Positions 17,932-26,704 of a DNA stretch of 64,000 nt are shown here, in pieces; the stretch's first letter is position 1; the number at the start of each line of letters is the position of its first letter. This DNA is from DATBVX01 sp963695985 (GTDB lineage Bacteria > Pseudomonadota > Gammaproteobacteria > Steroidobacterales > Steroidobacteraceae), in the NCBI GenBank assembly GCA_963695985.1, contig CAVOIC010000006.1, positions 106,580 through 170,579 of the forward strand, written 5' to 3'. The position numbers were made by a program, and so were the translations under genes. The notes beneath the pieces are model-generated. The model worked only from the letters and a program-made list of their open reading frames with translations, made no database searches and was not told where the DNA came from.

Positions 17932-18480
17932 TCCATGCACTATTCTGGCAAGGGCTTGCACGCAGCGGCCCTTGCCGAAGAACACCTGCTCGCCCTGCCT
18001 TTCCTGCGCCGTCGCGAGCGACGGGTCGAGCCGGCCGAAGACATCGAGCTTCGGCGCCGGCGGGAAGTCGAGCAGCTCCTGGAATTCCGCCATGTCATGC
18101 ACCTGGCTGCCGCGCTCGAGGACGTTCACCCCCTTCTTGGTGGCGATGACCGGGTCACCGTCGAAGTATGCGGCGCGCTGTTCGAACTCCGTAAAGTCCT
18201 CCACGGATGTTCAGGGCGCGCTGCGAGCCGAACAGCCGCTGGATGTTGACGCCTCTCAGGGTCGGCGTGTCGATGCGGTGCCGGAGCGCCTGCGGACGGA
18301 TGTCGCCCACCAGGTGCGTCGCCGCGTTGGTATGCCCATTCGCGTGACAGTCGAAGCAGGCGACGCCCTGGCTCGGCTTGGCCGAGCGCCGATCCGCCGT
18401 CGCATTGAACTGCTGCTGCGGAAACGGCGTGAGCAGCAGACGCAGACCATCGAGCTGCTTGGGGCACCCGCTGTCAGTCG
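17932..18480 (-). pseudogene. Remnant of a di-haem cytochrome c peroxidase-like gene
   Basis: The minus strand carries pieces of a MauG/CcpA-type haem protein in two frames. Upstream piece: GVACFDCHANGHTNAATHLV with one CxxCH haem site, then RIDTPTLRGVNIQRLFGSQR. Downstream piece, about 17932-18204: EDFTEFEQRAAYFDGDP, EFQELLDFPPAPKLDVFGRL and QVFFGKGRC, which is where the second haem motif should follow. The frame breaks near 18200 and the sequence is lost after GKGRC, before the second CxxCH is completed. No complete start is seen. The gene is dead and abuts the end of the intact secreted-protein gene at 18484. Confidence 0.65.
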
Positions 18481-18483
18481 GAC

Positions 18484-18990
18484 TTACTGTTCGGGAACTG
18501 TCGCCACGCGCCGGAACTCGACCCGCCATGCCTCGACCCAGGTGCCATTCGCTTCCTGCTCGGTGACGGCACTATAGCCATCGTCTCCCCGACGGTCCCA
18601 TACCGTGCGCAAGTGCTGTTCCTTGCCGTCGGGACCGATGTATTTCTCGTCGGCGAATTGCAGCTTCGTGCCGTTTGCCACCGCGGTCCCGGTACTCACG
18701 CCGCCGGCAGAGTTGAAATACAGGTAGGAAATGCGCCCGGTTCGAGGATCGAGCCAGTAGATGGATTCACCGGAATAATCGGGTTGCTCGCCGTGCACGA
18801 CATGCCGGTCGCGGACAAAGCGTCCCCCATACACGGATTCAAAGCAGTGAGTGTCCTCGGACTTTCCGTCCGGAAAGCTTCCGCGCCAGCAGTGACCGAC
18901 CAGAAAGTCGAACGGTTGCAGGGACGGCCCTGGTTCCGCGGAGAACGCCGCGCCGCCAATCAAGACGAGTGCCAGCATTGCGATTCGCAT
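18484..18990 (-). CDS. Secreted protein of unknown function
   Basis: This 168-residue protein has a short signal peptide (MRIAMLALVLIGGAAFSAEP, cleavage likely after FSA). The mature part is a small beta-rich domain of about 140 residues with LVGHCWRGSFPDGKSEDTHC, a two-cysteine opening that may form a disulfide, and many aromatic residues (SIYWLDPRTGRISYLYFN). I do not recognise a named family with certainty; it resembles small periplasmic lipocalin-like or DUF1579-like proteins. The start is ATG 18990 with GGAG nine bases upstream. It is 11 bases downstream of the DUF1761 gene and probably shares its transcript. No catalytic motif is visible. Confidence 0.7.
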   Translation of the reverse strand: MRIAMLALVLIGGAAFSAEPGPSLQPFDFLVGHCWRGSFPDGKSEDTHCFESVYGGRFVRDRHVVHGEQPDYSGESIYWLDPRTGRISYLYFNSAGGVSTGTAVANGTKLQFADEKYIGPDGKEQHLRTVWDRRGDDGYSAVTEQEANGTWVEAWRVEFRRVATVPEQ

Positions 18991-19001
18991 GGTGGTTGCT
19001 C

Positions 19002-19400
19002 CTAATGCCACAGACCCAGCACGAGACCGATCACCGTGAACTGCGCGGTGTGATAACCGCCGTTGATCAGAAACAGCTTGAGGCTCTTGTGTTCGAAGAG
19101 GTAGTTGATGCCGAAGCTCGCCGCCACCCAGCACAGACCCGCGCTGAAACCCGCACCCAGCGCGAACCCGATGGCCGGCTTCGGGCCGAGGAACATCGCG
19201 AACACGAATGCCGCGATCAGCGACAGCACGAGCGCGCCGCCGAAGATCCGCACGGGATTGCTCTTAGCCACCTTCTCCTCGCTCAGGCCCGCTTCGCGCT
19301 GCCACGTCTTGCCGAATATCGGCGGCGCGTACCAGATCCCCCCGATCACGAAAGAGGAGACCCCTGCTGCGAGGATGGCCCAGTAGTTCATTTCAGGCAT
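19002..19400 (-). CDS. DUF1761 membrane protein
   Basis: This 132-residue membrane protein has four predicted transmembrane helices. It begins with MNYWAILAAGVSSFVIGGIWY, followed by FGKTWQREAGLSEEKVAKSN, which is the typical opening of the DUF1761 family. The function of this family is unknown. It lies between a TetR regulator (19427-20092, same strand, 26 bases upstream) and a small secreted protein (18484-18990). The three form a likely operon under the regulator's own operator. Confidence 0.85.
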   Translation of the reverse strand: MPEMNYWAILAAGVSSFVIGGIWYAPPIFGKTWQREAGLSEEKVAKSNPVRIFGGALVLSLIAAFVFAMFLGPKPAIGFALGAGFSAGLCWVAASFGINYLFEHKSLKLFLINGGYHTAQFTVIGLVLGLWH

Positions 19401-19426
19401 GACACTTACCCCCGTTGTTGTTGTAC

Positions 19427-20092
19427 TCAGTGATTCTTCGTAGTGCGCGCGCGACGCTGCGGTCGCACTCGCTTCGCCCTTGTTCTCGCCCTGGTTCCGC
19501 TCCCTGTCGCCGCCTCGTGCAGCAGATCGAAGTAGTTGCGCAGCTGCGCGACAGCTCGATCGAAATAGCCCACGTCACGAAACGTGCGCGCCTGCATCAC
19601 TCCACCCTCCATGGTGGTCAGCACGAACTCGGCCAGTTCACGGGAATTGAGGTTGGCGGGCAGAGCCTCACCCGCCTCGATCACGCACCGCTGGACCGCT
19701 TCGGTCCAGGCGAGGAAATTCGCGGCCAGGAGCTCGCGCACCACCGGGTCCGGTTCGTGCAGCTCGAGCGCGAGGCTCCCGATCGGGCAGCCGTAGAAGC
19801 ACTGCGTCTGGACCACGAGCTGACGGTAGCGCGCCAGCAGCGCAAAGATGCGCTCGACGGGATCGGACACATGGCCCCACGCAGGCTGCAGCAGCATCTC
19901 GTCGATGCCGCTGCGATAGGCCTGCAGCACCGCGAGCAGCAGGTCCTGCTTGCCGGGAAAGAAGTGATACAGGCTCCCGCTGTTCGCGTCGGAGCGCTTG
20001 AGCACATCCGCGATCGAAGTCGAGGCATAGCCCTTCTCCCAGAAGAGCTCCATCGCGGCGAATACGATGCGGCTGCGGGTGTCGTCGGTCAC
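19427..20092 (-). CDS. TetR/AcrR family transcriptional regulator
   Basis: This 221-residue TetR-family repressor has an N-terminal helix-turn-helix domain (RSRIVFAAMELFWEKGYAS, TSIADVLKRSDANSGSLYHF). The C-terminal ligand/dimerisation domain has CFYGCPIGSLALELHEPDP, a pattern of the TetR_C_33 (AefR-like/YcdC-like) group. The C-terminus is a basic low-complexity tail (RARTRAKRVRPQRRARTT). The start is GTG 20092. A perfect inverted repeat, AGTTGA-N8-TCAACT, lies at 20107-20126, 15 bases upstream, and is the likely autoregulatory operator. The two genes downstream (DUF1761 and secreted protein) are the probable targets. Confidence 0.88.
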   Translation of the reverse strand: MTDDTRSRIVFAAMELFWEKGYASTSIADVLKRSDANSGSLYHFFPGKQDLLLAVLQAYRSGIDEMLLQPAWGHVSDPVERIFALLARYRQLVVQTQCFYGCPIGSLALELHEPDPVVRELLAANFLAWTEAVQRCVIEAGEALPANLNSRELAEFVLTTMEGGVMQARTFRDVGYFDRAVAQLRNYFDLLHEAATGSGTRARTRAKRVRPQRRARTTKNH

Positions 20093-20106
20093 GCTTGTTA
20101 TGACTG

Positions 20107-20126
20107 AGTTGAACGCTCAATCAACT
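20107..20126. promoter_or_regulatory. Palindrome upstream of the TetR gene (probable operator)
   Basis: AGTTGA-N8-TCAACT, a perfect 6+6 inverted repeat, begins 15 bases upstream of the GTG start of the TetR regulator. Its size and position fit a TetR operator used for autorepression. Confidence 0.5.
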
Positions 20127-20244
20127 TAGAGCAACCAGTGGCAGGCTGTCAAGGAGGCGCCAGCGACAGGCGCATTGCAGCGCCTGGGACGCGGCTCAAC
20201 AGACCACGAGCGGGAACCGCGCGCCTGCAGCGCCGCGCGGACGA

Positions 20245-20883
20245 TCAGGCTTGATGCGAGGCGCCGGGAGCGGGCACGCCCGCCTCGATCACCATGCGCA
20301 CGAGGTGTGCGAGTGAGTTCGCGCCCATTTTTTCCATCACGTGCGCGCGATGGATCTCCACCGTACGCTGGCTCAGGTTCAGATCCGCGGCGATGACCTT
20401 ATTGGCCTTGCCCGCCGTGACTAGCGTCAGCACTTCGCGCTCGCGGGGTGTGAGGTCGGCGATGCGCGCCTGGATGCGCTCGCGATTGCCGAGGAGTTCC
20501 CGACCCGCGCGGTCCTTTTCCAGCGCCTTGTTGATGCGATCCAGCAGGTCCTGGTCACGGAACGGTTTCTGCAGAAAATCCATCGCGCCGTGCTGCATGG
20601 CTTCCACCGCCATCGGCACATCCCCATGCCCGGTGATAAAGATGATCGGCGCCAGCGCGCCGCGGACATTAAGCTCCTGCTGCAGCTCCAGGCCGCTCAT
20701 TCCCGGCATGCGGATGTCGAGCACCAGGCAGCCCCGGCGCTGCGGGTCGAACGCCGCCAGGAATTCCTGGGCCGAGCCGTAAGCGAGTACTGGCACGCCC
20801 AGGGTCTTGAGCAGTAGTTTCAGGGCGCTGCGGACGGCTTCGTCGTCGTCGACGATGCATACGGTCGCGGATTGATCCTTCAT
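20245..20883 (-). CDS. fixJ: FixJ-family response regulator (first pair)
   Basis: This 212-residue two-domain response regulator has a REC domain (VDDDEAVRSALKLLLKTLG; phosphoacceptor Asp in LVLDIRMPGMSGLEL near residue 58; FITGHGDVPMAVEAM; Lys in FLQKPFRDQDLLD). A FixJ/LuxR-type DNA-binding domain follows (LTPREREVLTLVTAGKANK, LSQRTVEIHRAHVMEKMGA). Its start overlaps the end of the sensor kinase gene by four bases (20880-20883), so kinase and regulator are translationally coupled. It is closely related to the second FixJ at 28905-29594; they share ITGHGDV, AVEAMQ and LQKPFRDQDLLDR blocks. In FixLJ systems the phosphorylated regulator activates low-oxygen genes such as fixK and nifA. No fixK/fnr gene is in this window. 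Confidence 0.9.
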   Translation of the reverse strand: MKDQSATVCIVDDDEAVRSALKLLLKTLGVPVLAYGSAQEFLAAFDPQRRGCLVLDIRMPGMSGLELQQELNVRGALAPIIFITGHGDVPMAVEAMQHGAMDFLQKPFRDQDLLDRINKALEKDRAGRELLGNRERIQARIADLTPREREVLTLVTAGKANKVIAADLNLSQRTVEIHRAHVMEKMGANSLAHLVRMVIEAGVPAPGASHQA

Positions 20884-22024
20884 GTGGCTTCTCCGGGCAG
20901 CCCCGGAAGTGTGAAGTAAAAGCAGGCGCCGCCGTCCGGGGCCGGACGGTAGGCGAGCTTACCACCGTGAGCCATGACGATGGTGCGGCTGATGGCGAGC
21001 CCGAGCCCGGTGCCGTGCGCCTTGGTGGTGAAAAACGGATGGAACAGACTCGTGAGCGCGCGGGGCTCGACTCCGGGTCCGTAATCGCGCACGGAGAACT
21101 CGACGCCCTCCGGCACGCGCACGGCGCGCAGCACGATTTCCCGCCTGGCGGCCCCGCTCTGCAGGGTCGCATCGATCCCATTGCGGATCAGGTTGATCAA
21201 CACCTGTTGCAGCTGCACCGGGTCCGCCATCAGCGCCGGCAGATTGTTCTCGACTTCGACGTGCAGCCGGATATCGTTGGCCCGGGAATCGGGGCGTGCG
21301 AGCAGAGCGAGATCGTCGAGCAGGCGCTTGCAGTCGACCCGCTCCTGGCGCACCTCACGATTGCTGACGAACGTGCGCAGGCGCCGAATCACCTCGCCTG
21401 CGCGCAGCGCCTGCTTGCTGATCTGCGCCAGCGATTCACGGATCTCCTGCGTGTCCGCAGGCCCCTGCTCGAGCAGGTACTGGCACGCCTGGGCGTAGGT
21501 AGCGATCGCAGTCAGCGGCTGGTTGATCTCGTGCGCGAGACCGGCGGCCATTTCGCCCATCGTGCTGAGCCGTCCGACGTGGGTCAGGCGCTCGCGGGCC
21601 TGGATGACCTCGCGCTCGACGGCAACCAACTCGGAAAGATCGCGAATGAAGCCGACGAAGCGCCGCGGCTCCGAACCCGCTACTTCGCCGACCGACAGCG
21701 CGGCCGGAAACAATGCTTCCCGTCGCGCCGGCGTGCCTGCACCTCGCGGCCGATGCCGATCACGTGTGCTTCGCCAGTCGTGAGGTAGCGTTGCAGGTAG
21801 GAGTCGTGCGCACTGCGATCCGGCTCGGGCATCAGCAGGCTCACGTTCTGGCCCAGCACCTCGGAAGCCGCGAAACCGAAGAGCTTTTCAGCGGCGCGAT
21901 TGAAGGTCTCGATCAGGCCGCGCGCATCGATAACGATCACGGCGTCGACAGCCGCATCGAGCAGCGCACGCAGTTCGCGGGCTGCACCTCCGGGCGCGCC
22001 GCCAGTACCCGTCGGGTGCACCAT
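20880..22024 (-). CDS. fixL: FixL-like haem-PAS oxygen sensor kinase (first pair), frameshifted
   Basis: This is a sensor histidine kinase of about 380 residues after bridging one indel near 21713. The PAS domain (about 18-130) carries the residue pattern of the FixL haem pocket: SAHDSYLQRYLTTGEAHVIG then IGRE. These positions match proximal His200, Arg206, His214 and distal Arg220 of Bradyrhizobium FixL (here about His73, Arg79, His87, Arg93), so oxygen sensing by haem is likely. After RRRDGK the frame breaks and resumes as FPAALSVGEVAGSE. The kinase core follows: H-box GLAHEINQPLTAIATYA, N-box INLIRNGIDA, G-boxes DYGPGVEP and GTGLGLAISRTIV. No membrane segment is present. It is coupled to the FixJ gene at 20245-20883. 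Confidence 0.83.
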
Positions 22025-22055
22025 CAAACGAGTCTAAAAGCCGAAACGCCACAGT

Positions 22056-22077
22056 GGAATGCAACTACGTACATTCC
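22056..22077. promoter_or_regulatory. Inverted repeat between divergent fixL and usp genes
   Basis: GGAATG-N10-CATTCC lies in the 131-base divergent gap between fixL (-) and the universal stress protein gene (+). It is a possible regulator-binding site serving one or both directions. No canonical FNR/FixK box (TTGAT-N4-ATCAA) is seen here. Confidence 0.3.
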
Positions 22078-22155
22078 GCAGGGTGCTACGGCAAACTGAC
22101 GCTACTCGCAACTCCACCCGGCGACCATGATCTTCACAGCAAGAAGGGAGCTTTC

Positions 22156-23105
22156 ATGGAACGCCGCGGCACATTCTCGTCATCATCGATCCCACTGCCG
22201 AACAGCATCCGGCGCTGACGCGCGCGCGGGATCTGGCCCTGGCATTCGCGGCACGTGTGGAGTTGTTTATCTGTTACACGCCGCGCGACGGCGAGGTGCG
22301 GGCCGACGAGATGGAACTCGAGCGGCTGGCGAGCGGGCTGCGCGAGCTTGGCATCGAGACCTGCACGGACGAAGCATCCGACGCAAGCCTGCACACGGGA
22401 ATCGTGCGCAAGGTTCTACGGGCACAGCCGTCCCTGGTCATCAAGGAGACCCACCCGCACACGTTGCTACGCCGGTCAGTGCTCGCGAACACCGACTGGC
22501 AGCTGATTCGCATGTGTCCGGCGCCACTGCTGCTGGTACGGCCGGGGCACTGGAGTAAGCCGCCCCGGATCGCGGCCGCCGTTGATGTCGCGCGCCCGGG
22601 TGAGAAGCCAGCGGCGCTCGATCATGCGCTGCTCGCCGCAGCGGAGACGTTTGCGCTCGCGACCGGGGGCCTGCTGCATGCCGTGCACGCCTACACCTCC
22701 GTGACGGAGCTCGCAGCCACGACAACCGTGCGCGCGGTTTCCATGGCGTCGGGCGTCGATCCGGCGCAGGTGATCGCCGATCAGGAAAACATGGTACGAG
22801 AGGAGTTCGACGAGTTGCTGGCGTCGCACGATGTGCCGGAAGCGCGGCGTCACCTGATGTCAGGCGCGCCGTCCGATGCACTGGTTGTTTTCGTGCGCCG
22901 GAACAACATCGATCTGCTGGTCATGGGCGCATACGCGCGCGGCTGGATGTACAACGTGCTCGTCGGCAGCACCACCGAACGTGTACTCGACCTGCTGCCG
23001 TGCGACGTCCTGGTGATGAAGCCGGCGAGCTTCGAATGCCCGCTGCAGCTCGAGGCGCCGATGCCGAAGCGCACAGACCGCGTGAACGAGCGGCGGCTGG
23101 CCTGA
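22156..23105 (+). CDS. Tandem universal stress protein (UspE-like), frameshifted near the start
   Basis: This is a cytoplasmic protein of about 316 residues with two Usp domains. The start is ATG 22156 behind AAGAAGGGAGC, a strong ribosome-binding site. After about three codons the frame breaks: adding one C near 22164 gives MERPRHILVIID, the normal Usp opening, followed by TAEQHPALTRARDLALAFAA. Domain 1 ends with CPAPLLLVRPG. Domain 2 has the ATP-type loop near its end (DLLVMGAYARGWMYNVLVG, then STTERVLDLLPCDVLVMKP). The GTG at 22257 is not a real start, because it would delete the first beta-strand. It sits with Hsp20, LOG and FixLJ genes in what looks like a low-oxygen stress island. Confidence 0.85.
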
Positions 23106-23144
23106 CATACCTGCAGCTCCGAGTACTGACCGCTCTACGCCTAT

Positions 23145-23170
23145 GCGGTCCACACGCCTCGTGTGGCCGC
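23145..23170 (+). terminator. Hairpin after the universal stress protein gene
   Basis: GCGG(T)CCACACG-CCT-CGTGTGGCCGC forms a stem of about 11 bp with one bulge, 40 bases after the usp stop. There is no T-run afterwards, so terminator function is only suggested. The rest of the 198-base gap up to Hsp20 shows nothing else. Confidence 0.35.
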
Positions 23171-23303
23171 ACTCTGTTACGGCTCAATTCGCCGATAGGT
23201 ACAGCTCACAACAGCCCGCGGCTGGTACGGATTGCGGACCGTACTGCAAGTGCGATCATCTAGCCGGATAAACAGGGCGCACACGAGACAAGAGGAGAAG
23301 ACT

Positions 23304-23732
23304 ATGAACCTGCTACGATGGGAACCATTCCGGGAATCCGATGAGTTCTTCCGCCGTACGTTGCCGGTGTTCGGACGCTGGCCGAAGATGCCTGATGAGT
23401 ACGAGTGGTCTCCGACCGCCGACATCAGTGAGACGGAGAAGGAATATCTGGTCAAGGCCGATCTGCCGGGTGTCAAGCGCGAAGACGTGCATATCACGCT
23501 GGAGAATGGCGTCATTACGCTCGCGGGCGAGCGTCGCCAGAGCAAGGAAGAGAAGTCCGAGAAGTCCCACCGCGTGGAGAGCTTCTACGGTAATTTCGCG
23601 CGCAGCTTCACAGTGCCAGACGATGCCGACGCGCAGAACGTCCGTGCCGAGAGCAAGGATGGTGTGTTGTACCTGCACGTGCCGAAGATCAAGCGTGAAA
23701 AGGTGCAGCCGATCCAGATCAAGGTCCAGTGA
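23304..23732 (+). CDS. Small heat-shock protein, Hsp20/alpha-crystallin family
   Basis: This 142-residue small chaperone has a short N-terminal arm (MNLLRWEPFRESDEFFRR), a complete alpha-crystallin domain from about residue 35 (WSPTADISETEKEYLVKADL, PGVKREDVHITLENGVITL, GERRQSKEEK) and the C-terminal beta-strand (SKDGVLYLHVPKI). It ends in a PIQIKVQ tail containing the I-x-I motif that drives oligomerisation. The start is ATG 23304 after AGAGGAGAAG, an excellent ribosome-binding site. The gene belongs to the stress island between the two FixLJ pairs. It would hold unfolded proteins under stress. Confidence 0.95.
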   Translation: MNLLRWEPFRESDEFFRRTLPVFGRWPKMPDEYEWSPTADISETEKEYLVKADLPGVKREDVHITLENGVITLAGERRQSKEEKSEKSHRVESFYGNFARSFTVPDDADAQNVRAESKDGVLYLHVPKIKREKVQPIQIKVQ

Positions 23733-23798
23733 CCTAAGTACGGCAGGCGATCCGGCTGCGGTCGCGGAGGCGCACCACGCGTGCGATGAGCGCGGGGC

Positions 23799-24179
23799 AT
23801 GATATTCGAGGGCCCCGCAGCTCAGACTTCGGACGAACCGTACTGGAGTCAGCCAGCCGACCAGCTCCTCGCGCGACTCAATAGTCGGCGCGAGGGGCTG
23901 ACCGAAGTTGAAGCCGCGGCGCGGCTCGCGCGCGACGGCCCCAACAGAGTAAGCGCCGATTCGCGCGCATCCGCGCTGCAGGTTTTTCTCCGCCAAGTTT
24001 CGAACGCTGAGTCGGCATCGCGCTCGCCTGACGTAGCCAGCGTGGCAACTCGCCAAGCGTTGGCTCTATCGCTTCAGCTGACATCGCGCGTCGCCTACGT
24101 AGCCAGCGTGGAAATCACCAAGCGCTGGCTCTATCGGTTCACCGAGACCCCACCGAGTGCGGCGTCACTCACGATCTAG
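23799..24179 (+). pseudogene. N-terminal fragment of a P-type cation ATPase
   Basis: Only the cation-ATPase N-terminal domain survives: YWSQPADQLLARLNSRREGL, TEVEAAARLARDGPNRVSAD, ALQVFLRQ (about 55 residues). That is the opening of P-type ATPases of the MgtA/calcium-ATPase class, which are normally about 850-900 residues. Right after FLRQ the protein becomes unrelated and ends at 24179. The junction coincides with a pair of imperfect direct repeats (24031-24140), so a deletion or insertion event probably removed the rest. The ATG at 23799 may still be translated but cannot make a pump. Confidence 0.65.
24031..24140 (+). repeat. Imperfect direct repeat pair (about 45 bp, 66 bp apart)
   Basis: Copy 1 begins at 24031 and copy 2 at 24097. 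Both contain ACGTAGCCAGCGTGG, a 6-7 base variable part, then CCAAGCG(T/C)TGGCTCTATCG. The repeats lie exactly where the truncated P-type ATPase loses homology, so they may be scars of recombination or of a small mobile element. Confidence 0.6.
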
Positions 24180-24206
24180 ACCTGGCATAGCAAGCGGGTG
24201 CGAACG

Positions 24207-25043
24207 ATGGACTTCAACACCGATCAACGCGTCGCAGCGATCATGGCGAGCCCAACCTACCGCCTCGCCGAGGATGACACGGCCTTCATGGAGAGCGCCA
24301 CCGGGCGCGCCACGCGCCTCGAGCTCGAATTCATGCGCGCGGATTACTACTTGCGCGAGCATCGCATCCGCTCGACCGTCGTCGTGTTCGGCGGCTCGCG
24401 CATCGTGTCGCCCGAAGCAGCACGCCGCGCTCTGGACGAGCTCAGCCGCTCGACCTCGACGCCGGCAGCCAGCCGCGAACAGCAGCTCGCGCGCGCACGC
24501 CGCGATCTCGCCTACAGCCGGTACTACGACGAAGCGCGGCTCCTCGGTCGCGCGCTGGCTGCGGGCTCAAAGACCAATGCCGGCCACGATTTTGCGATCG
24601 TCACCGGTGCCGGTCCCGGAATCATGGAGGCGGCCAACCGCGGCGCCGCCGAAGCGGGCGGGCCGAGCATCGGCTTCAACATCCGCTTGCCGGTAGAGCA
24701 GCGCCCCAACCCCTACATCACGCCGGAGCTTGCCTTCCAGTTCCATTACTTCGCGCTGCGCAAGATGCACTTCATGCTGCGTGCGCGCGCGCTCGTCGCG
24801 TTCCCGGGCGGCTATGGCACGCTCGATGAACTGTTCGAGGCTCTGAACCTGGTGCAGACCCAGACCATCCGGCCGATTCCCATCGTCCTGGTGGGCGCTG
24901 AGTACTGGCAGCGCGCGGTCGACTTCGATTACCTGGTGGCCGAAGGCTTCATCGACGCGGCGGATCGCGACCTGTTCACGATCGTCGCGGGCGGGGCCGA
25001 GGCCGCACAGCGGATCCTCGAGTTCCAAAGCAGCAGCGGTTGA
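24207..25043 (+). CDS. LOG family protein (nucleotide 5'-monophosphate phosphoribohydrolase-like)
   Basis: This is a protein of about 278 residues with a Rossmann-type LOG (lysine-decarboxylase-like) fold. Key motifs are VVVFGGSR near residue 60, AIVTGAGPGIMEAANRGA (nucleotide-binding GPG), and the family signature PGGYGTLDELFE near residue 200, with the catalytic glutamate. Characterised LOG proteins hydrolyse AMP or cytokinin ribotides to free base and ribose-5-phosphate. This longer version with an N-terminal helical extension is common in bacteria, where its role is unclear. ATG 24207 is preferred over GTG 24198; neither has a strong ribosome-binding site. It belongs to the stress island and precedes the hybrid kinase. 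Confidence 0.85.
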   Translation: MDFNTDQRVAAIMASPTYRLAEDDTAFMESATGRATRLELEFMRADYYLREHRIRSTVVVFGGSRIVSPEAARRALDELSRSTSTPAASREQQLARARRDLAYSRYYDEARLLGRALAAGSKTNAGHDFAIVTGAGPGIMEAANRGAAEAGGPSIGFNIRLPVEQRPNPYITPELAFQFHYFALRKMHFMLRARALVAFPGGYGTLDELFEALNLVQTQTIRPIPIVLVGAEYWQRAVDFDYLVAEGFIDAADRDLFTIVAGGAEAAQRILEFQSSSG

Positions 25044-25189
25044 GTGTTTCAGTTGCGCTGCGCGATGCGCGCGCCGTCGGTCTGAACATCGCAGATTGGC
25101 GTTCCAATGAGAAGTCTGATCCTGGTAATTGTCGGATCTTATCGGTAAGCTTCGTCTCCGGCGGTGGTTTAACCAGATAAAGAACTGGC

Positions 25190-26704
25190 ATGTTTTCACC
25201 GGAATTTATCCGCGGTGCGCTGGAATCGGCACCGGACGCTACCGTCATCGTCGATAGCGCTGGGGTCATTCTTTTTTCGAATCAGCAGGTTAAGGTACTT
25301 TTTGGCTATCAGCCAGAGCAGCTCGCCGGGCTCAACGTGGACATGCTGCTGCCGGAGCGCTATCGAGCGCGGCACGCGGGACACCGGGAGCGTTTCGCCG
25401 CCGATGAGCGCCCGCGCCCGATGGGCGCCGGTCTCGAGTTGTTCGCACGCCGTCGCGATGGAAAGGAATTTCCCGTCGAGATTAGCCTCAGCCCGATCCG
25501 CGACGGCGGGCGCACCTTCATCACCGCGACCATTCGCGACGTCACCGACCGCAAGCGCATCGAGGCCGAGCTGGTCGCCGCACGCGAGACCGCGGATCGC
25601 GCCAACCAAGCCAAGAGCCGCTTCCTCGCCACCGCGAGTCACGACCTGCGTCAGCCTTTACAGACGCTCTCGCTACTCAATGGCATGCTGCGCCGGCTGG
25701 CAACCGACCGGGACATCGCCGAGGCGCTGGGCCGACAGGAGCAGGCCATCGCGGCGATGTCGCGCCTGCTCAACACGCTGCTCGACATCAGCAAACTGGA
25801 ATCGGGTGCGATCAAGCCGGAGCCGACCGACTTCACGGTGGCGGCGCTGTTCGAGGAGCTGCGCGCGGAGTTCACAGAGATCGCCGCGAACAAGGGCCTG
25901 CAGCTTCAGGTCGAACCATGCGCGGACCGCGTCTACAGCGACCCATCGTTGATCGAGCAGATCCTGCGCAATCTGCTCACCAACGCCATCAAGTACACAC
26001 GCGCCGGCTGGGTACGGTTGCGCGGTCTGCACGATGCCGCGGTGGTGCGAATCGAGGTGCTCGATTCCGGAATTGGCATCGCACCGGACAAGCTGCGCTA
26101 TATCTACGATGAGTTCTACCAGGTCGGGGTGCCGACTAACGCCGTCCGCGAAGGGTATGGGCTGGGCCTGAGCATCGTGCAGCGGCTGGTGAAGCTCCTC
26201 GGTCTGAACCTCACCGTTCGATCGGAGCTCGGCAAGGGTTCCGTCTTCACGCTGGAATTGCCGGCCAGTACCGGACAAGTTGATGATCGGTTGACGAAAC
26301 GCGCGCCCGCTGTGGGTGCCCCGGCTCGCCGGGCGAGTACGTCGCACATTCTGGTCGTGGAAGACGATCCCGCCATCCTGGGCGCCACCCGCATGCTGCT
26401 CAAGGTCGAGGGTTACCGCGTTACCACAGCAGCCTCACTGGCCGAGGCGCTGGAGAGGTCCCGTCAGCACAAGGACATCGACGTGCTCATCACCGACTAC
26501 CACCTCGGCGATGGCCAGACCGGCGCCGACGTGATCGCCGCAGTGCGCCAGATCCTCGACCCGAAACTCAAGTCGATACTGGTCACCGGCGACACTTCGC
26601 GCGCGATCAAGGAGCTCAGCGGTGACGATCATCTGCGCGTGACGAGCAAACCCGTCGATGCCGACGAGCTGCTAACGTTGCTGAGAACGCTGGTTGCTCC
26701 CTGA
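25190..26704 (+). CDS. PAS-containing hybrid sensor histidine kinase with C-terminal receiver
   Basis: This is a 504-residue cytoplasmic hybrid kinase. The PAS domain covers about residues 5-125, a short coiled coil 122-142, and HisKA the phosphoacceptor His151 in ATASHDLRQPLQTL. The ATPase domain has ILRNLLTNAIKYT (N box), VLDSGIGIAPD (G1) and EGYGLGLSIVQRL (G2). A receiver domain from about residue 385 has ILVVEDDPAILG and Asp in VLITDYHLGDGQ. Its PAS domain lacks the FixL haem pattern present in the two other kinases here, so it senses something else. The kinase core resembles SHDLRQPLQ-type regulators of virulence or quinone sensing. Its last 76 bases overlap the convergent gene at 26629-28260. 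Confidence 0.9.
   Translation: MFSPEFIRGALESAPDATVIVDSAGVILFSNQQVKVLFGYQPEQLAGLNVDMLLPERYRARHAGHRERFAADERPRPMGAGLELFARRRDGKEFPVEISLSPIRDGGRTFITATIRDVTDRKRIEAELVAARETADRANQAKSRFLATASHDLRQPLQTLSLLNGMLRRLATDRDIAEALGRQEQAIAAMSRLLNTLLDISKLESGAIKPEPTDFTVAALFEELRAEFTEIAANKGLQLQVEPCADRVYSDPSLIEQILRNLLTNAIKYTRAGWVRLRGLHDAAVVRIEVLDSGIGIAPDKLRYIYDEFYQVGVPTNAVREGYGLGLSIVQRLVKLLGLNLTVRSELGKGSVFTLELPASTGQVDDRLTKRAPAVGAPARRASTSHILVVEDDPAILGATRMLLKVEGYRVTTAASLAEALERSRQHKDIDVLITDYHLGDGQTGADVIAAVRQILDPKLKSILVTGDTSRAIKELSGDDHLRVTSKPVDADELLTLLRTLVAP

Noticed and set aside
23145..23170. Hairpin as a riboswitch or attenuator for Hsp20
   Set aside because: It lies close to the usp stop and 134 bases before Hsp20, without any leader peptide or alternative structure; at most a weak terminator.
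23799..24179. Functional P-type ATPase
   Set aside because: Only the N-terminal domain remains; no phosphorylation motif (DKTGT) is present.
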